A stretch of DNA of 64,000 bases from Azotimanducus sp963663145 (GTDB lineage: Bacteria; Pseudomonadota; Gammaproteobacteria; Pseudomonadales; Azotimanducaceae). How positions within the stretch are numbered: position 1 is the stretch's first letter; every line of letters begins with the position of its first letter. Positions 63,211-64,000 of this stretch are shown here, one piece after another. The stretch is from NCBI GenBank assembly GCA_963663145.1, contig OY760134.1:2604001-2668000 (forward strand). Reading direction: 5' to 3'. The notes beneath the pieces were generated by a model. That model made no database searches and was not told where the DNA came from. It saw nothing but the letters and a program-made list of their open reading frames with translations. The position numbers and the translations under genes are program-made.

Positions 63211-64000
63211 CTACAGCGATTTGCGCGCCAAGAAACAATAGAGTGGTGTGAACAGTCCCGTTCTTCCGCCGGCGGCGTAGGCGCTTGCAGTCTGGTCCAT
63301 CATACGTACGACTTCTGCGGCACCTTTCGGAAACACCCGAAACGCTTCCGCGAATCGCAGTCCGACTTGAATTAACCTGCGGCCGAGCGGTGTTCTACGC
63401 ATTGCGCGGCTGAACGACTCAATGCTACTGCCTCCACCCTCCAAGGGCTGATACCACGGCGTGCTGGGGCCTTCCTGGACATCAAGGTCCGAAGCCTTGA
63501 TGATTTCGAAACCCACGGATTCGAGCGCTCGGTCCACCTGCTTGAAAGTATAAATGTGGTTCAGCGCGATTCCGCGCATCAGATCTTCCTTCACCGCTTG
63601 GTGGCGGTTGTTGTTGGGGTCGAACTTCTCCGTCATGCACATCTCCTGTCCCCAGAATAGGGCGCCGGGTTTGAGCACGCGGAAGATTTGCTCGAAGGCT
63701 CCCTCCTTGTCCGGAGCATGGCAGGTCGACTCGATCGCGTAGCCCGCGTCGAACGAGTCGGGTGCTATGGCGCTCATGTCCATGAAGCTGCAATTCATGT
63801 ACTCCGCGAGATGATCGAGTGCGGCCTCTTCGTTCAGGCGCTTGGCCCGTTCGAGTTGCTGCAGATTGTTGTTGAGGCAAAGAACCGTGGCGCCAGACTC
63901 GCGGGCGACACGACGCATCGGGCCGCCCACTCCGCAGCCCACGTCAATCACCCTATCCCCAGGGCGAAGCTCAAGATTCTCGATCATCAGGCGCTGATGG
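63211..64000 (-). CDS. SAM-dependent methyltransferase, sterol-24-C-methyltransferase-like (5' end outside window)
   Basis: About 263 residues are visible and the frame stays open to the edge (reads HQRLMIENLELRPG), so the first 70-90 residues are missing. Motif I is VIDVGCGVGGPMR. A post-I region, YAIESTCHAPDKEGAFEQIF, VLKPGALFWGQEMCMTEKFD and GIALNHIYTF, follows the Erg6/SMT pattern closely, and a C-terminal FSRAMRRTPLGRRL resembles the SMT C-terminal domain. In eukaryotes SMT methylates C-24 of sterols; the bacterial substrate here is unknown. It is the first visible gene of a run with the RND pump and P450 copy B. Confidence 0.85.
   Translation of the reverse strand, partial: HQRLMIENLELRPGDRVIDVGCGVGGPMRRVARESGATVLCLNNNLQQLERAKRLNEEAALDHLAEYMNCSFMDMSAIAPDSFDAGYAIESTCHAPDKEGAFEQIFRVLKPGALFWGQEMCMTEKFDPNNNRHQAVKEDLMRGIALNHIYTFKQVDRALESVGFEIIKASDLDVQEGPSTPWYQPLEGGGSSIESFSRAMRRTPLGRRLIQVGLRFAEAFRVFPKGAAEVVRMMDQTASAYAAGGRTGLFTPLYCFLARKSL

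Overview
The window looks like part of a proteobacterial chromosome, most likely a marine gammaproteobacterium. The signs are a divergent cytochrome c4/engB pair, DsbA/DsbB, HemB, XseB-IspA, a dnaG-rpoD block, two large TonB-dependent receptors and a high-GC, gene-dense layout. This placement is inferred from gene content; no rRNA or other phylogenetic marker RNA is present.

Core part (1-23 kb). A minus-strand run of cytochrome c4, dsbA and a truncated thrB faces a plus-strand series engB, quinone oxidoreductase, dsbB, hemB, trxA. After an aldehyde dehydrogenase come xseB, ispA and gatCAB, which are tightly packed or overlapping. A DUF4143-type ATPase follows, with a striking array of four 13-bp repeats at exactly 22-bp spacing in its promoter. 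Next are rpoD and dnaG, two small enzymes, an HIT protein, a dicarboxylate-type symporter, a LOG protein and an ammonium transporter.

Accessory part 1 (23-43 kb). A second DUF4143-type ATPase is followed by a substrate-uptake region: two TonB-dependent receptors, a Tat-exported flavin amine oxidase, a DUF1838 protein and two small lipid/chromophore-lyase-like proteins, with palindromes before both receptors. A 790-bp cassette bounded by 76-bp direct repeats carries a small possible DNA-binding protein and a membrane protein, and lies beside a RES-type toxin-antitoxin pair. Then comes a divergent catabolic cluster: isochorismatase-fold amidohydrolase and two polysaccharide-deacetylase-like proteins in one direction, FAD oxidase, unusual alpha/beta hydrolase and GntR/UTRA regulator in the other.

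Part 3 (43-48 kb). Phosphoribosyl-pyrophosphate synthetase and SAM synthetase are followed by a bacterial cereblon-like CULT protein, then a PTPS-like enzyme, an SDR and a YhhQ-type transporter whose ends overlap by a few bases.

Part 4 (48-64 kb), the most unusual. It holds four copies of an architecture that I read as an N-terminal GPP34 (GOLPH3-like, phosphoinositide-binding in eukaryotes) domain fused to a cytochrome P450. Three copies are intact and one is broken and fused to a piece of RND transporter. The set lies with an RND pump, its membrane-fusion partner and a sterol-24-C-methyltransferase-like enzyme. A second copy of the 3' end of yhhQ at 55.9 kb and an IS481-like transposase remnant show that the locus grew by segmental duplication and then decayed. 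I infer a membrane-associated lipid (possibly sterol or other isoprenoid) modification and export system; the substrate is unknown.

No tRNA, rRNA or CRISPR array was recognised by eye.
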